64,000 nt of DNA from Shimia sediminis (lineage in GTDB: Bacteria; Pseudomonadota; Alphaproteobacteria; Rhodobacterales; Rhodobacteraceae): positions 124,001-188,000 of the forward strand of contig NZ_RYZK01000002.1 of the NCBI RefSeq assembly GCF_003990645.1, read 5' to 3'. The position numbers and the translations under genes were made by a program. The notes under the pieces are model-generated. The model saw only the letters and a program-made list of their open reading frames with translations, did no database searches and was not told the DNA's origin. Positions 9,354 through 17,863 of the stretch are shown piece after piece. Every line of letters starts with the position of its first letter. The first letter of the stretch is position 1.

Positions 9354-10880
9354 ATGTCGAAAAATGTCATCCTGATCATGACGGATCAGCAAAGAGCCGA
9401 CAGCTTGGGCTGTACCGGAAACCCGGTTGCAAAAACCCCAAACATCGACGCCCTCGCGTCTCGCGGCGCAGTGTTTCGGCAACATTTTACGCCACACCAA
9501 ATTTGTTCCCCCAGCCGTGCTACAGTGTTTTCCGGTCTCTATGCCCGCAATCATGGCCTGACCCGCAACGGTGTTGCCTTATCAGAGGATTTGCCTCTGA
9601 TCACTCATGATCTGAAAGATGCGCAATACCGTACCCACGGGGTGGGTAAGTTCCACTTTCAACCCATTTTGGCCGGTTCCGAGCACGCGATGCCGGATTC
9701 GAATGCGTTTTGGAAGTTACCGGAAAGTGCGGGCTGGACGGGCCCATTCTACGGTTTTGATACAGTTGACATTCTCATTGGTGAATCCGTGAGCGCCACC
9801 GAGGGCGGGCATTATGCGAAATGGTTGAAAGAAACTGCACCTGAAGCAGCAGAACTGTATCTGCCTGAAAATGCGCTGGAACCCCAGCCTGACGACATGG
9901 ACGAGATTTGGAAGTCAGCTATCCCGTCCGAACTGCACTACAATACCTGGATCACAGACCGGGCCTGTGCGTTCCTTGAGGAGCAGGACACATCACAGCC
10001 CTTCTTCCTTTTCGTCTCTTACCCCGATCCACACCATCCTTTCTCGCCGCCTGCACCTTGGTGTGACATGTACGATCCCAATGATATGCCAGCCCCCAAG
10101 CAGGAGCCCGGTGAACTGGCAATAATGCCGTCCTACATCGTGGAGGGTGATCGCGAGGAAGCCTCCAAAAGTTATGTGGATTTCCTGCGAAATCCTGGCC
10201 CCCCACGCGAGCAAGGCTTCCTGCAAACGACCCAGCGATTTTCCGAGGCCACCATGCGCCAGGCCTTAGCTCACACATATGGAATGGTGTCGATGATTGA
10301 TGACTGCGTGGGACGTTTGCTTGCGCAGCTTGAAGCAAGTGGCCTGACACAGGACACCCTTATCATCTTTACATCGGATCATGGTGAGCTGTTGGGAGAC
10401 CACGGATTGATCCGTAAGGGGCCAAGCCCCTATCGGTCATTGCTCCACGTTCCGTTTGTTGCCGCTGGGCCTGGCGTCACACCGGGACCGCGCGATGCGA
10501 TCACCTCGCACCTGGACCTGAGAGCAACAATAAGCGCCTTTCTTGACCTTGACCTTGACCCAACAGACGGCTGCTCATTTGATGATGTGTTGGCAGACCC
10601 GGATGCCGACGGACGCTCTCACCTTTTCGCCGAGTATCATCCACGCACACGATCGGACACGTATAACCAAACATTGGTGACCGATGATTGGCGGATCACA
10701 ATTTATCCCGAGAACTCCGAATGGGGCGAAATGTTCGACCTCAGAAATGACCCAGGGGAACATCTGAACCTTTTTTTTGCCGACGCCTACTTTGCGGATA
10801 GACGGGCACTTACAGACCAGATCACCGCCGAATTCCCACCTTTGGCCAATGCCGGTGGCAAATCAATTGCCACCTATTGA
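9354..10880 (+). CDS. Cytoplasmic sulfatase (Cys-type, formylglycine)
   Basis: Type I sulfatase of the alkaline phosphatase superfamily (508 aa), hydrolysing sulfate esters. The signature CSPSRATVFSG carries Cys51, the residue converted to formylglycine. Metal ligands are seen in MTDQQRAD (Asp11) and TSDHGELLGDHGL. The ATG at 9354 is chosen over an in-frame upstream GTG at 9303 because GGAGG lies 8 bases before it and the protein then begins with the usual MSKNVILIMTDQQ. There is no signal peptide, so the substrate must be imported or internal. No formylglycine-generating enzyme is in the window. A glycoside-hydrolase-like gene follows 160 bases later, suggesting degradation of a sulfated glycan. 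Confidence 0.92.
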   Translation: MSKNVILIMTDQQRADSLGCTGNPVAKTPNIDALASRGAVFRQHFTPHQICSPSRATVFSGLYARNHGLTRNGVALSEDLPLITHDLKDAQYRTHGVGKFHFQPILAGSEHAMPDSNAFWKLPESAGWTGPFYGFDTVDILIGESVSATEGGHYAKWLKETAPEAAELYLPENALEPQPDDMDEIWKSAIPSELHYNTWITDRACAFLEEQDTSQPFFLFVSYPDPHHPFSPPAPWCDMYDPNDMPAPKQEPGELAIMPSYIVEGDREEASKSYVDFLRNPGPPREQGFLQTTQRFSEATMRQALAHTYGMVSMIDDCVGRLLAQLEASGLTQDTLIIFTSDHGELLGDHGLIRKGPSPYRSLLHVPFVAAGPGVTPGPRDAITSHLDLRATISAFLDLDLDPTDGCSFDDVLADPDADGRSHLFAEYHPRTRSDTYNQTLVTDDWRITIYPENSEWGEMFDLRNDPGEHLNLFFADAYFADRRALTDQITAEFPPLANAGGKSIATY

Positions 10881-10890
10881 TGTTTCATGA

Positions 10891-10960
10891 GGCGATGTCA
10901 GACAAAACCAATCCAGTTCTTACAAGGCCGGCGTAGCTGTCTATTTGTGCCGCGCAAATC
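10891..10960 (-). mobile_element. Solo IS6-family end (remnant)
   Basis: Starting 11 bases after the sulfatase stop, about 70 bases are a diverged copy of the left end of the IS6 element at 12030. The first 16 bases, GGCGATGTCAGACAAA, match that element's terminal repeat at 13 of 16 positions. The identical 11-mer TGCCGCGCAAA follows 57 bases later (56 in the intact end) and corresponds to the last residues (CAA) of the transposase read leftward. The transposase stop codon has changed here. Overall match by hand alignment is about 70 percent with one gap. Both copies have the same orientation. No further transposase sequence is present. Confidence 0.6.
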
Positions 10961-11043
10961 AGCCTAGTCTGACGTCAACGCTTGTGGGTCCAGATGCTTG
11001 ATAAATCGAAATTTTAACAACTGCGACGAGCCAAAAGTTATGG

Positions 11044-12030
11044 ATGCAGCACCAAGAAATGAACAATTGCGAACGCGAACCTCAGCCGGGAGTTTGGGAT
11101 CCAAAACTACTTAGGATTGAACAAAAAATGTCAGAATCACGCTGCATCCTTTCCCCCACAAGCCATTCCACGTTAGGTGACAACCTGAACGGTCCCTGCA
11201 TCATTGAAGTTCCGGAATGGATCAATTCGCCCCTCGCAAGATTCTACATGTATTTCGCGCACCACAAGGGGCGTTTTATCCGAATGGCTTATGCCGATGC
11301 CCTGACCGGCCCATGGCAGATCTATGCACCGGGCGTTCTGGGCCTGCAGGAAACGCCCTATGCTCAGTCCGACTTAGCTGCCGGTCCTGGCTATGATTTC
11401 AGCTATGCGCATATTGCCTCGCCAAACGTTCATATCGATTCCGAAGCCGAACAAATAGTCATGTATTATCATGGACTTGAAGTGGATGGCTCGCAACCTA
11501 CGCGCGTCTGCTTCTCATCGGACGGATTGTCGTTTGAAAATCATTCGGAACCTTTGGTTAACCAATACTTCGCCGGATTTGTGTTTGAGAGCGCCATCTA
11601 CGGTATCACTTGGGGCGGACGGTTGCATCGGGCGGACACTTGGGCTGGTCCGTTCCAGGACGCTCCGGAAGAGTTCGCCAGAGCGATGTTTGGCGCGGAC
11701 AACGAAGTGCCGCGCCATTGCGGCGTTCAAGTGGACGGCAACCAGCTATCCATATATTTCACGCGCATTGGGGATGCTCCCGAGCGCGTGTTCAGGTCAA
11801 CCTGCACACTCTCTGAGAACTGGCACAACTGGCGCACATCTACACCGGTAGAAGTCCTGCGGCCCACGAAGGTCTGGGAAGGCGCGAGTACCCCCATCGA
11901 AAAATCTCGTGTTGGCTCAGCACAGCCGATGGAACATGCGTTGCGTGATCCATTCCCGTTCCGCGACCATTTGTTCTTTGCCGCAGGTGGCGAAAGTGCG
12001 ATCGGGGTTGCGCCTTTATCTCATTGTTAG
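11044..12030 (+). CDS. Glycoside-hydrolase-like beta-propeller protein
   Basis: A 328-aa protein with repeats resembling five-bladed glycoside hydrolases of the GH43/GH32 kind: FYMYFAHHKGRFIRMAYADALTGPWQIY, EQIVMYYHG, CFSSDGLSFE, WGGRLHRADTWAGPF and a closing DPFPFRDHLFFAAGGESAIGVAPL. It has no signal peptide. The start is uncertain: ATG at 11129 (MSESRCILS) has AGGA 11 bases upstream, whereas the ATG at 11044 adds 28 atypical residues. The TAG stop shares its last base with the first base of the IS6 terminal repeat, so the native C-terminus may have been altered by insertion. It lies downstream of the sulfatase in the same direction. Catalytic residues could not be assigned, so hydrolase activity is uncertain. 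Confidence 0.7.
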   Translation: MQHQEMNNCEREPQPGVWDPKLLRIEQKMSESRCILSPTSHSTLGDNLNGPCIIEVPEWINSPLARFYMYFAHHKGRFIRMAYADALTGPWQIYAPGVLGLQETPYAQSDLAAGPGYDFSYAHIASPNVHIDSEAEQIVMYYHGLEVDGSQPTRVCFSSDGLSFENHSEPLVNQYFAGFVFESAIYGITWGGRLHRADTWAGPFQDAPEEFARAMFGADNEVPRHCGVQVDGNQLSIYFTRIGDAPERVFRSTCTLSENWHNWRTSTPVEVLRPTKVWEGASTPIEKSRVGSAQPMEHALRDPFPFRDHLFFAAGGESAIGVAPLSHC

Positions 12031-12848
12031 GTGCTGTCAGACGAATTCGAACTGGTCGCTACTAGGCCAACATGACTGTCCTTTATGCCGCGCAAAGACC
12101 GCGCCACTCAACGAGAGCGGCGGTGCGATTCGGCTTGAAATGATCTCTTTGGGAAAGGCTACGATCCTGATTGAAGTGGTTGAAGACGGAGGCGTGTATG
12201 GAAACGAATTTCTGCAAATTTCGCAACTGGCGAAACCGTTGCATGGCTCGTTCTCGCCTTCGAAAAGGTAAGTGAGAATTCTCGGCTCGATTGTTTTTCC
12301 AACGTCCGGCTTCCTGCTTCTTCACATTCCCGATGACTTTCATTGCCGCGCCATAAGAACGCAATTTGTCAGTGACAACAGCCGCAGGCTTGCCGTACCT
12401 TTTCATCGCTTTCTTCATAAATTTGGGGGCAGCAACCTTATCTCGGCACTTCGTTACATAGCTTTCCAACCCCTCCTCTTCGTGATCCACGGCCCGCCAA
12501 AGGTAGTGCCGTTCACCTTTGATCTTCACGAAAACCTTGTCGAGGTGCCAATGCCAGTTCGAGTAACACCGCATCCGACTGACCCGTTTTCTACGAATCT
12601 CTGCCGCGAACAGTGGGCCAAATCTGTTCCACCGAAACCTGATAGTTTCGTGGCTGACATCGATACCCCGTTCGTGCAGCAGATCTTCCACGTTTCTAAG
12701 CGATAGCGGAAACCGGACATACATCATCACCGCAAGACGGATGATTTCTGGGCTGGTTTTGAAGTACCTAAAAGGAGAGATTTTTTGTCATTCGGCGACG
12801 CTAGTTCGCCACCCTATCCTTCACAACCGTGTTTCTTCTTACATCACC
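12030..12848 (-). mobile_element. IS6-family insertion sequence (decayed, about 819 bp)
   Basis: The element is bounded by imperfect 16-base terminal inverted repeats: GGTGCTGTCAGACGAA at 12030-12045 and, on the other strand, GGTGATGTAAGAAGAA ending at 12833-12848 (13 of 16 match). Length and the single transposase gene fit the IS6 family. The eight bases on either side (CATTGTTA and TTGCAGTG) do not match, so there is no target duplication; the element is old, or one flank was exchanged by recombination or deletion. The transposase gene inside is frameshifted, so the copy is probably inactive. Confidence 0.8.
12083..12791 (-). pseudogene. IS6-family transposase, frameshifted near the N-terminus
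   Basis: DDE transposase of the IS6/IS26 family. The domain reads YVRFPLSLRNVEDLLHERG, then WHLDKVFVKIKGERHYLWRAVD (first Asp), VVTDKLRSYGAA (second Asp) and NRAENSHLPFRRRERAMQRF (Glu), ending in GLCAA. The expected start is ATG at 12791 (MTK...), but a run of six A (12781-12786) is one base too long. Removing one A would give MTKISPFRYFKTSPEII joined in frame to the rest, 235 aa in all, the family's usual length. The remaining open frame from a GTG at 12730 gives 215 aa without the N-terminal zinc/HTH part. Another change is Arg where Trp is usual in IRFRWNRFGP. It is probably dead unless slippage in the A run restores the frame. Confidence 0.85.
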
Positions 12849-12964
12849 TTGCAGTGAATTGCGCTCACACGGTGAGTCTCAGTCGAAAAACGCGCCGTAT
12901 AACCGACGGAAATGTCGGCACTAATCACAGCAATATCTACAGGGAAAACACAGACCGGGGTCGG

Positions 12965-13054
12965 TGGCGGAGGAGGTGGGATTCGAACCCACGGAAGGCG
13001 TTAACCTTCGTCGGTTTTCAAGACCGGTGCATTCAACCACTCTGCCACTCCTCC
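12965..13054 (-). tRNA. tRNA-Ser (anticodon UGA)
   Basis: A 90-nt class II tRNA read leftward. Acceptor strands GGAGGAG and CTCCTCC pair, the T-loop GGTTCGAATCC is present, the anticodon loop reads CTTGAAAA (UGA), the extra arm is long as in serine tRNAs, and CCA is encoded. Its 3' end faces the AT-richer accessory segment to the left, the typical side for tRNA-targeted integration. No integrase gene or repeated tRNA end was seen inside the window. Confidence 0.97.
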
Positions 13055-13252
13055 GACCCGGGATGCTTAATCCGCCAGATTTGATTCTGAAACCCCGAAA
13101 GGTGGGAAATTTCGCCTATGGCGGAACGTGGACTTTTATTGCAGCCGCCATATCGCTACACTGCGCGCAGGAACAGGCCCTGCATGGGGCAAAAGACAGC
13201 CGGGGAACGGCGCAAAAGGCGACAGAGATCGCTGTCAGGCAAAGGGCAAGAT

Positions 13253-14104
13253 ATGAAGTTTTCCAGCACCTCCAAACGGACAGGCGCCGTTCGACTTGGC
13301 ACAATATTGATAGCTGCAGTGACGCTCTCTGCCTGTGAAGAGGGCATGGACTTTTCCCTCCTGAAACCACAGTCCAATGGCGACTCGGAGGTGGCTGAGA
13401 CCCAGACCACAAAGCTCGTCGAGCGTGACGTCGAAGCGCCGGATGTCTTCTCGGTCACCGAAGCCGGTCTTTGGGACGGGCGGCCGTCGCTTGGTGGTGT
13501 TTGGGCTGCGCATCCGGATGTCAAAGACCCCGAGCGTGTGATCATCCGCAACCAGAGCAACGGCAAATTCGTAATCGGTGCGCTGTTCCGCAGGGAACGT
13601 GACATGCCCGGGCCGCGCGTGCAGATCTCGGCGGATGCCGCGGATGCGCTCGGCATGCTGGCCGGCCAACCTGTTGAGCTGAACGTCACCGCCCTGCGCC
13701 GCGAAGAAGTGCCCGAAGAGCCTGCCACACCCGAAGTGGCCGCTGTCGAAGAAGAGGCCCTTGACCCTATCGCCGCAGCCAGCGCGGCCGTGGCCAGCGT
13801 CGAAGAGGCCAACAAGCCACCGGCCCAGGAGGTGACCACGGAAACCGCGCCCAAACCGCAGTCTTCGTCGCTCGACAAACCCTATGTCCAGATCGGCATC
13901 TTCTCGGTTGAGGTCAACGCCAAGAACGCTGCGGACCAGATGCGCAACAATGGCATGGTGCCGCTGATCAAGAAAATGGAAAGCAAGGGCAAAACCTTCT
14001 GGCGTGTGATCGTCGGTCCTGCGTCTTCCAAATCCGAGCGCAGCCAGCTTATCAAACAAATCCATGCCACCGGATTTACCGACGCATATGCGGTGTCCGG
14101 CTAA
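13253..14104 (+). CDS. SPOR-domain lipoprotein
   Basis: An envelope lipoprotein of 283 aa, probably binding peptidoglycan at the division site. The signal peptide ends in a lipobox, LSAC (about residue 27), so the protein is predicted to be lipid-anchored. A middle region resembles the beta-barrel seen in RlpA-like proteins (GVWAAHPDVKDPERVIIRNQSNGKFVIGALF). This is followed by a Glu/Ala/Pro-rich linker and a C-terminal SPOR domain (YVQIGIFSVEVNAKNAADQMRNN...FWRVIVGPASSKSE). The ATG at 13253 has AAAGGG just upstream; longer in-frame starts lack a signal peptide. It ends 21 bases before the D-Ala-D-Ala carboxypeptidase gene, a cell-wall pairing common in Rhodobacterales. Confidence 0.88.
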   Translation: MKFSSTSKRTGAVRLGTILIAAVTLSACEEGMDFSLLKPQSNGDSEVAETQTTKLVERDVEAPDVFSVTEAGLWDGRPSLGGVWAAHPDVKDPERVIIRNQSNGKFVIGALFRRERDMPGPRVQISADAADALGMLAGQPVELNVTALRREEVPEEPATPEVAAVEEEALDPIAAASAAVASVEEANKPPAQEVTTETAPKPQSSSLDKPYVQIGIFSVEVNAKNAADQMRNNGMVPLIKKMESKGKTFWRVIVGPASSKSERSQLIKQIHATGFTDAYAVSG

Positions 14105-14125
14105 CTCAGAGTGACGGAGTCTCAG

Positions 14126-15310
14126 ATGCCCCGGGTCTTTCACAGCCTAATCGCCGCCGCCTTCGCGTTGGTTCTGACGGTTGCACAGGGTGCAGCCTTT
14201 GAAACCCGGGCGGGCGCTGCCTTTGTCATGGATCAGGGCACAGGCACGGTGCTGTTGTCCAAGAACGCCGACGAGCCACTGCCACCTGCGTCGATGTCCA
14301 AGCTGATGACGCTCTACATGGCGTTCGAAGCGGTGCGCGATGGGCGCCTGTCCATGGAAGAAACGCTTTCGGTCTCGCAGCATGCGATGAACTATGGCGG
14401 CTCCACGATGTTCCTCGACACCACCGACAAGGTCAAAGTGGTGGACCTGATCCGCGGCATCATCGTGCTGTCTGGCAATGACGCCTGCGCCGTGATTGCC
14501 GAAGCGCTCTCGCCGGATGGGACCGAGGCCGGGTTCGCCCGCCTGATGACCCGCAAGGCACGTCAGATGGGCATGAACAGCTCAACCTTTGCCAACTCCA
14601 ACGGCTGGCCGGCGCCGGGCCATCGCATGTCGATGCGCGACCTTGCCATTCTTGCCAACGCGCTGATCACCGAATTCCCCGAATTCTACCCGATGTTCGC
14701 CGAGACCGAGTTTGCCTTTGATGGCCGCGCACCCGGCAACACCCGCAACCGCAACCCTCTTTTGACTGCAGGCATCGGCGCAGACGGGTTGAAAACCGGC
14801 CACACCAGCGAAGCGGGCTTTGGGCTTGTCGGCTCGGCCCGTCAGGGCAACCGCCGCGTGATCTTCGTGGTGTCCGGCCTCGACAGCGCCAAGGACCGCG
14901 CCGAGGTGTCCGAACAGATCGTCAACTGGTCCTTCCGCCAGTTCTCGGAAACGCAGGTGCTGGAACAGGGACAACGTCTGGGGGAGGCAGACGTCTGGAT
15001 GGGAAAGTCGGGACGCGTCCCGCTGGTGGCGGCAAACGACCTTACGATCCTTCTACCAGTGCTGAGTGGCGATGAGATTCCATCGGAAATCATCTATCAT
15101 GGCCCGGTTGAGGCGCCGATCGCCAAGGGGCAGGAACTGGCCCGGCTGATCATCCGCCCCGAGGGTCTGCCTGAGATCCGCGTGCCGTTGGTCGCAGAAA
15201 AGGACGTCGCAGCCGGAGGTTTTGGCGTGCGTCTGAAAACTGCTGCCGCCGTCCTGATGCAACAGTTTGGCCTTGGCCAGGAAACACCCGAACCCGAGGG
15301 CGCTTCGTGA
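14126..15310 (+). CDS. D-alanyl-D-alanine carboxypeptidase (peptidase S11, DacA-like)
   Basis: A penicillin-binding protein that trims the terminal D-Ala from peptidoglycan stem peptides in the periplasm (394 aa). A signal peptide ends at about residue 24. The three active-site boxes are visible: SMSK (Ser56, Lys59), SGN in IVLSGNDACAV, and KTG in LKTGHTSEAG. The C-terminal beta-domain of the PBP5 family follows. ATG at 14126 is preferred over GTG at 14111 because GGAG lies 7 bases before it. Its stop overlaps the tmk start in GTGA, so cell-wall and DNA-replication genes share one transcript. Confidence 0.95.
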   Translation: MPRVFHSLIAAAFALVLTVAQGAAFETRAGAAFVMDQGTGTVLLSKNADEPLPPASMSKLMTLYMAFEAVRDGRLSMEETLSVSQHAMNYGGSTMFLDTTDKVKVVDLIRGIIVLSGNDACAVIAEALSPDGTEAGFARLMTRKARQMGMNSSTFANSNGWPAPGHRMSMRDLAILANALITEFPEFYPMFAETEFAFDGRAPGNTRNRNPLLTAGIGADGLKTGHTSEAGFGLVGSARQGNRRVIFVVSGLDSAKDRAEVSEQIVNWSFRQFSETQVLEQGQRLGEADVWMGKSGRVPLVAANDLTILLPVLSGDEIPSEIIYHGPVEAPIAKGQELARLIIRPEGLPEIRVPLVAEKDVAAGGFGVRLKTAAAVLMQQFGLGQETPEPEGAS

Positions 15311-15933
15311 GCGGGATCGGCCGGTTCATCACCTTCGAAGGCATTGATGGTTCGGGCAAGTCCACCCAGATTCACCGGCTGGCCGAAACCCTGCGCAATG
15401 CGGGCCACAACGTTGTCCTGACCCGCGAACCCGGCGGCTCTCCGGGGGCCGAGGATATCCGCAAACTGGTGCTCGAAGGCGACCCCGACCGCTGGTCTGC
15501 CGAAACCGAAATCCTCTTGTTTACCGCCGCGCGTCGCGACCATCTGGAGCGCACCATCTTGCCTGCGCTCGCCGCTGGCAAGATCGTGCTGTGCGACCGT
15601 TTCGCAGACAGTACGCGCATGTATCAGGGCCTGTCTCGGGGCGACCTGCGCGCCATCGTCGATCAACTGCATTCCCTGATGATCGGACGCGAACCGGACC
15701 TGACCATCCTGATCGACATGGATCCCGCAACGGGGCTGTCGCGCGCCAAATCGCGCCAGACCGCCGAAGAGCGTTTCGAAGACTTTGGCCAGGGTCTGCA
15801 AGAGCAGATGCGCAAGGGCTTTCTCGACCTCTCCCGCCAATATGCAGACCGTTTCCGCGTGATCGACGGGGCACAGGATATCGACGATGTTGCGTCAGAC
15901 ATCGCCCGCACCGTGCTGGCAGAGTTGGCATGA
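15307..15933 (+). CDS. tmk: Thymidylate kinase
   Basis: Phosphorylates dTMP to dTDP, an essential step in dTTP synthesis (208 aa, normal length). The P-loop FEGIDGSGKST lies at residues 9-19, the DR motif is in CDRFADSTRMYQG, and the family pattern LTREPGGSPGAE is present. The start is a GTG overlapping the previous stop in four bases. Its own stop overlaps the holB start in ATGA. The tmk-holB pair is conserved in many bacteria. Confidence 0.97.
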   Translation: MSGIGRFITFEGIDGSGKSTQIHRLAETLRNAGHNVVLTREPGGSPGAEDIRKLVLEGDPDRWSAETEILLFTAARRDHLERTILPALAAGKIVLCDRFADSTRMYQGLSRGDLRAIVDQLHSLMIGREPDLTILIDMDPATGLSRAKSRQTAEERFEDFGQGLQEQMRKGFLDLSRQYADRFRVIDGAQDIDDVASDIARTVLAELA

Positions 15934-17060
15934 GCAACACAGGCGACCTGCCAGAAGCCGACCGCATCGAGGGCGCGCCGCATCCGCGTGAAACCGCGCT
16001 GCTTTTTGGTCAGGATGACGCCCAGCGCGACTTTCTCGAAGCCTACAACTCGAATCGCCTGCACCATGCCTGGTTGATCACCGGCCCGCGCGGCGTCGGC
16101 AAGGCGACGCTTGCCTGGCGCATTGCCCGGTTCCTGCTCGCAACCCCGTTTGAACAGGGTGGCGGGCTTTTCGGCGACGCCCCTCCGGCGCATGAAACTC
16201 TCGATATCCCGCCAGAGCATCCGGTCGCGCACCGCATCCTCGCCAAGTCCGAACCCGGTCTTTTCCCCATCTCGCGCAGCGTCAATGAGAAAACCGGCAA
16301 ACTGCGCGACATGATCGTGGTCGATGACATTCGTGGCCTCACCCATTTCCTGACACTTTCCGCAACCGAGGGTGGCCGTCGCGTGGTCATTGTGGATGCC
16401 GCTGACGAAATGAACACCAATGCCGCCAATGCGTTGTTGAAGATGCTCGAAGAGCCGCCCGCGCTGACCACCATGCTCCTGATCTCGCATCAGCCCTCGC
16501 GCCTCTTGCCCACCATCCGCTCGCGCTGCCGCGAATTGCGTCTCGCGTCTCTCTCACCCGAGGCCATGACCGCGGCGCTGGACCAGGCTGGCATGGGTGC
16601 CGAGGCTTCGGCGGAACTGACCGCCCTGGCGGACGGTTCCGTCGGCGAAGCCATTCGCCTGACACAACTTGGCGGTCTCGCGATGTATCAAGAGATCGTC
16701 TCGATCTTTGCCGGCCTGCCGCGCCCGGATCGCACCCGCGCCCTGAAACTGGCCGAGGCCGCAGCCACACGCGGGGCAGACACCCGGTTCGAAATGCTGC
16801 TGACGATGTTTGACACCTTTCTGGCGCGTCTGGCGCGCACCGGTGCCACCGGCAGCGCCCCGGTCCCCGAGGCCGCCGAGGGCGAAACTCAACTGTTGTT
16901 GCGCTTGTCGGACACCCCGCACAAGGCCCGCGCCTGGGCCAACATCGCGCAAGAGATCTCCGGGCGCACACGACATGGTCAGGCGGTCAACCTTGACCCC
17001 GCCGCCCTAGTTCTAGATACGGTTTTCAAGATCACTGAAACCGCATCTGGCAGACCATGA
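15930..17060 (+). CDS. holB: DNA polymerase III subunit delta'
   Basis: Clamp-loader subunit of the replicative polymerase (376 aa). The AAA+ fold shows Walker A GPRGVGKAT (about 53-61), and downstream VVDDIRGLTHFLTLSATEGGRRVVIVDAADEMNTNAANALLKMLEEPP and the SRC motif in IRSRCRELRL. As usual for delta', the ATP site is probably not catalytic. The start at 15930 overlaps the tmk stop; the frame is open further upstream but there it is only the shadow of tmk. Its stop overlaps the tatD-like gene start in ATGA. Confidence 0.95.
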   Translation: MSNTGDLPEADRIEGAPHPRETALLFGQDDAQRDFLEAYNSNRLHHAWLITGPRGVGKATLAWRIARFLLATPFEQGGGLFGDAPPAHETLDIPPEHPVAHRILAKSEPGLFPISRSVNEKTGKLRDMIVVDDIRGLTHFLTLSATEGGRRVVIVDAADEMNTNAANALLKMLEEPPALTTMLLISHQPSRLLPTIRSRCRELRLASLSPEAMTAALDQAGMGAEASAELTALADGSVGEAIRLTQLGGLAMYQEIVSIFAGLPRPDRTRALKLAEAAATRGADTRFEMLLTMFDTFLARLARTGATGSAPVPEAAEGETQLLLRLSDTPHKARAWANIAQEISGRTRHGQAVNLDPAALVLDTVFKITETASGRP

Positions 17061-17863
17061 CCGACACCCCCCAGATCACCGACAGCCACTGCCACCTCGA
17101 TTTTCCCGACTTTGACGGGCAGTTGGACGAGATTGTCGCCCGTGCCGCCGAGGCGGGCGTGACCCGCATGGTCACCATCTGCACGCGCTTGCGCAATGAG
17201 CCGCAGGTTCGCGCCATCGCCGAGGCCCATGCGCCGGTGTTCTATGCCGCAGGCACCCACCCGATGAGCGCGGCTGACGAACCTCTCGCAACTGTGAAAG
17301 AGCTGGTCACCCTGGCTCAGCACCCCAAGTTTGTCGGCATTGGCGAAACCGGGCTGGACTATCACTACACCGCTGAAAGCAAAGAGATTCAGCAGCAATC
17401 CCTGCGCATCCACATCACGGCAGCGCGTGAAACCGGCCTGCCCCTGATCATCCATTCCCGTGACGCTGATGGCGACATGGCGGCAATCCTCAGCGAGGAA
17501 CACGCCAAGGGCGCTTACGCCTGCGTCATGCATTGCTACAGCTCCGGTCCCGAACTGGCCAAAACCGCCGTTGATCTGGGCTTTTACCTGTCGATGTCCG
17601 GCATTGCCGCCTTCCCGCGCAGCCAAGAGGTACGGGACATCTTTGCCGCCGCGCCGGTCGAGCGCATTCTGGTGGAAACCGATGCCCCCTACCTCGCGCC
17701 GCCGCCCCATCGCGGCAAACGCAACGAACCGGCCTACACAGCCCACACCGCCCGCGTGGGCGCCGAGGTCTTCGGCATGAGCTACCCCGAGTTCGCCGCT
17801 CAGACTCAAGCCAACTTTGACCGCCTCTTCACCAAGGCCGCCCACGTCACGAGGGCCGCATGA
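17057..17863 (+). CDS. TatD-family metal-dependent hydrolase / DNase
   Basis: TIM-barrel metallohydrolase of the TatD/YcfH family (268 aa), with 3'-5' exonuclease or DNase activity reported for relatives. Ligands are seen in DSHCHLDF (His11, His13), GIGETGLDYHY (Glu), IHSRDAD (His), HCYSSG (His) and ETDAPYLAPPPHRGKRNEP (Asp). The position immediately after holB, with a four-base overlap, is the conserved ycfH arrangement. It overlaps the next gene in ATGA as well. Confidence 0.95.
   Translation: MTDTPQITDSHCHLDFPDFDGQLDEIVARAAEAGVTRMVTICTRLRNEPQVRAIAEAHAPVFYAAGTHPMSAADEPLATVKELVTLAQHPKFVGIGETGLDYHYTAESKEIQQQSLRIHITAARETGLPLIIHSRDADGDMAAILSEEHAKGAYACVMHCYSSGPELAKTAVDLGFYLSMSGIAAFPRSQEVRDIFAAAPVERILVETDAPYLAPPPHRGKRNEPAYTAHTARVGAEVFGMSYPEFAAQTQANFDRLFTKAAHVTRAA

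Noticed and set aside
12965-13054. An integrase-type attachment repeat of the tRNA-Ser 3' end inside the left segment
   Set aside because: Reading through 1-12964 showed no second copy of the T-arm and acceptor sequence; one may lie beyond the window.
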